Source of the DNA: CAYRVX01 sp964642165
Lineage (GTDB): Bacteria > Planctomycetota > Phycisphaerae > SM23-33
DNA: 7,267 bases
Reading direction: 5' to 3'
NCBI GenBank assembly: GCA_964642165.1
Contig: CAZXOC010000339.1
Location: forward strand, 1-7,267
Part shown: positions 6,335 to 7,267 of the stretch, in pieces
Layout: each line of letters begins with the position of its first letter
Numbering within the stretch: position 1 is the stretch's first letter
Translations under genes and position numbers: made by a program
The notes under the pieces: model-generated
What the model saw: the letters and a program-made list of their open reading frames with translations, nothing else
What the model was told of the DNA's origin: nothing
The model's database searches: none

Positions 6335-6511
6335 TGCCGCAGGAGCGAATGGCGGTGGCCCCGCAGGGCCCGGGGGCGTACCCTCGCGGCCGCGACGGGG
6401 ACGCTGCGGGCCGCGGAGGCCGGCTGCGGCGGCCCCTGGCCGGCCGACGTGAAGGGCTACGTGGCGCCCGGGCCGGGCGAGCACCCGCGGCTGCCGGCGA
6501 AGGGCTCGTAG
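6308..6511 (+). pseudogene. Truncated remnant resembling the N-terminus of a heparinase/alginate-lyase-type protein
   Basis: An open frame of 67 codons ends at TAG 6509-6511. Residues 43-62 (6434-6493) read WPADVKGYVAPGPGEHPRL in their core. From memory, this matches the mature N-terminus of large planctomycete heparinase II/III- or alginate-lyase-like proteins, where 'GYV..kPGEHPRL' precedes 'LFRK.dlp.lr'. Here the match stops at HPRL, and six unrelated codons lead to the stop. The stretch before it (about residues 19-40) is arginine-rich with alanine runs, like a decayed signal peptide, and no good ribosome binding site supports the ATG at 6308. The stop lies two bases from the convergent nucleotidyltransferase stop (6514), suggesting that the rest of the gene was lost at a junction near 6495-6513. 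The alternative is a fortuitous GC-rich shadow. Confidence 0.4.
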
Positions 6512-6513
6512 CC

Positions 6514-6954
6514 CTATTGCAGCCTGCCCAGATCGAGCAGGTCTTGCGGGCGGCCGCAGGCCTTCTTGGCCTGGATCAGGCTGTCCCTGCCCATGATGTG
6601 GATGGGGACCTCCCCGTAGGTGCTCTCGGTCCGCTCGCCCCAGGCCGAGGCGAAGTCCACCCCGGCCAGTCCCGCCATGACGGCGATGCGATTGGGCGCC
6701 ACGCCGAGCTGATACACGAGCTGTTCGTCGCGGAAGTCCTCCGGGGAGACGCCCGCCAGCGGGGCGCCGAAGCGAGCCAACGCCCGGTAAACGCGCTCGG
6801 CATTCTCGTGGGTCGGGTTGACCCAGACGTCGAGGTCCTTCGTGTAGCGCGGCTCCGTGTAGTGCATGACGGCGTGGGCGCCGGCCGCCAAGTACTCAAC
6901 GTTCCCGTCGTTCAATGCGCTGAACAGATCTCTGAAGTCTGGATTGACCGGCAT
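6514..6954 (-). CDS. Nucleotidyltransferase-fold protein (DUF6036/AbiEii-like)
   Basis: This 146-residue protein starts at ATG 6954; GAGGT at 6959-6963 provides a ribosome binding site four bases away. A GTG at 6960 is in frame but lies too close to that site. The nucleotidyltransferase signature is AAGAHAVMHY (23-32) followed by YTKDLDVWV (37-45), giving the paired acidic residues D40 and D42 expected to bind metal. The first glycine pair is G-A-H rather than the more common G-G, a small departure from the catalytic loop. Further family features are NAERVYRALARFGAPLAGV (51-69), the DEQLVYQLGVAPNRI strand region (77-90) and a C-terminal DSLIQAKKACGRPQDLLDL (124-142) with a conserved Lys and GRPQD. 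The length is usual for this group. It overlaps the upstream 70-residue gene by 59 bases and is translated from inside it. Its role is unknown; related pairs are often discussed as MNT-like antitoxin or nucleotidylating modules, but this one is not characterised. Confidence 0.8.
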   Translation of the reverse strand: MPVNPDFRDLFSALNDGNVEYLAAGAHAVMHYTEPRYTKDLDVWVNPTHENAERVYRALARFGAPLAGVSPEDFRDEQLVYQLGVAPNRIAVMAGLAGVDFASAWGERTESTYGEVPIHIMGRDSLIQAKKACGRPQDLLDLGRLQ

Positions 6955-7108
6955 CCTCACCTCGGAACCGCCGAGCTTCTTCGACCATCTCCCAGGCGGC
7001 GGCGAAGCGCGCCTCGGCCCCCTGGGCCTGCCAGAACTTCCGGTCGAACGACCCGTCGTCCTCGTCGCGACGGACCAAGCGGGCCTTGATGGATCTTCGT
7101 GACTTCAT
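6896..7108 (-). CDS. Small partner gene of the nucleotidyltransferase, function unknown
   Basis: This 70-residue, highly charged soluble protein starts at ATG 7108; a GAGAGG-type site lies about eleven bases upstream, a weak match. A longer frame to 7195 has no better start. The readable core is DDGSFDRKFWQAQGAEARFA (17-36) followed by AWEMVEEARRFRGE (38-51) and GQSRLQRSVQRIERRER at the end. From memory, proteins with 'DGSFDREFW...EARFAAAWEMV...LQRSV..I.RR' occur directly upstream of DUF6036-like nucleotidyltransferases in many bacteria, so I take this as a genuine gene rather than a shadow. No membrane segment or signal peptide is present, and no catalytic motif is recognised. It forms the first gene of a two-gene unit with overlap of 59 bases, implying coupled translation. 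Confidence 0.7.
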   Translation of the reverse strand: MKSRRSIKARLVRRDEDDGSFDRKFWQAQGAEARFAAAWEMVEEARRFRGEDAGQSRLQRSVQRIERRER

Positions 7109-7267
7109 GGCCTGGATGGCCTCTCTTCCTCGGCCGCTCCCAGTACACCCGAAGTTGGCGGCCGGGGCGCGCCCGCTACTGCTCTGCACGGGCACGGGGT
7201 GCGGTCGGCTTCCGGCATCGGGCCTCCGTCGGGCTTGCCCCGGCGGGGCCGCGACTGAGCATCCAGC
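7109..7267. other. Right edge, no gene assigned
   Basis: This region is upstream of the two-gene unit on the minus strand. I see no convincing promoter, repeat, tRNA or gene end. A TGTACT at about 7142-7147 on the minus strand could be a -10, but no -35 fits. Confidence 0.4.

Noticed and set aside
6328..7102. Plus-strand frames antisense to the nucleotidyltransferase pair
   Set aside because: They are antisense to two genes with recognisable family sequence and have shadow-like composition.
1..7267. CRISPR array, insertion-sequence ends, tRNA or rRNA genes, retron or defence-island hallmark genes
   Set aside because: I looked for regularly spaced repeats, terminal inverted repeats flanking a transposase, cloverleaf folds and conserved rRNA stretches and saw none. 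The nucleotidyltransferase pair is the only module of an accessory kind.

Overview
The window is very GC-rich (roughly 70%), with strong G/C bias at third codon positions. That bias leaves long shadow ORFs open on the non-coding strand. The gene content points to an uncultured planctomycete, perhaps of the Phycisphaerae type: a secreted PQQ-like beta-propeller whose mature N-terminus begins QDWPQWRG, a stand-alone URO-D family protein, secreted multidomain proteins of unknown function, and a broken remnant that resembles a heparinase/alginate-lyase-type protein. The taxonomic assignment is inferred from family content and style; no marker gene is present.

Layout. Positions 1-91 hold no complete gene. 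A secreted beta-propeller protein (92-1321, minus) is divergent from a HEAT-like protein of unknown family (1706-3283, plus), across a 384-base intergenic region with candidate promoters. The HEAT-like gene converges on a URO-D superfamily gene (3348-4322, minus, GTG start). Upstream of that lies a good sigma70-like promoter and a near-perfect 31-bp palindrome. Next is a secreted two-part protein of 557 residues (4531-6204, minus) whose C-terminal part belongs to a conserved but uncharacterised family. About 200 bases of its upstream region (6308-6511) look like the decayed 5' end of a plus-strand gene. The right end holds a two-gene unit on the minus strand: a 70-residue protein (6896-7108) and a nucleotidyltransferase-fold protein (6514-6954), which overlap by 59 bases in different frames. 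The last 159 bases are not assigned.

How the genes work together. There is no evident pathway linking all the genes. The three minus-strand genes on the left and centre (propeller, URO-D, 557-residue protein) each have their own ribosome binding site and substantial upstream spacing, so they look like single-gene units. The nucleotidyltransferase pair is the only clear operon. It looks like an accessory module placed next to, and possibly responsible for, the truncated remnant. I do not see CRISPR arrays, tRNA or rRNA genes, insertion-sequence ends or a recognisable new defence system.
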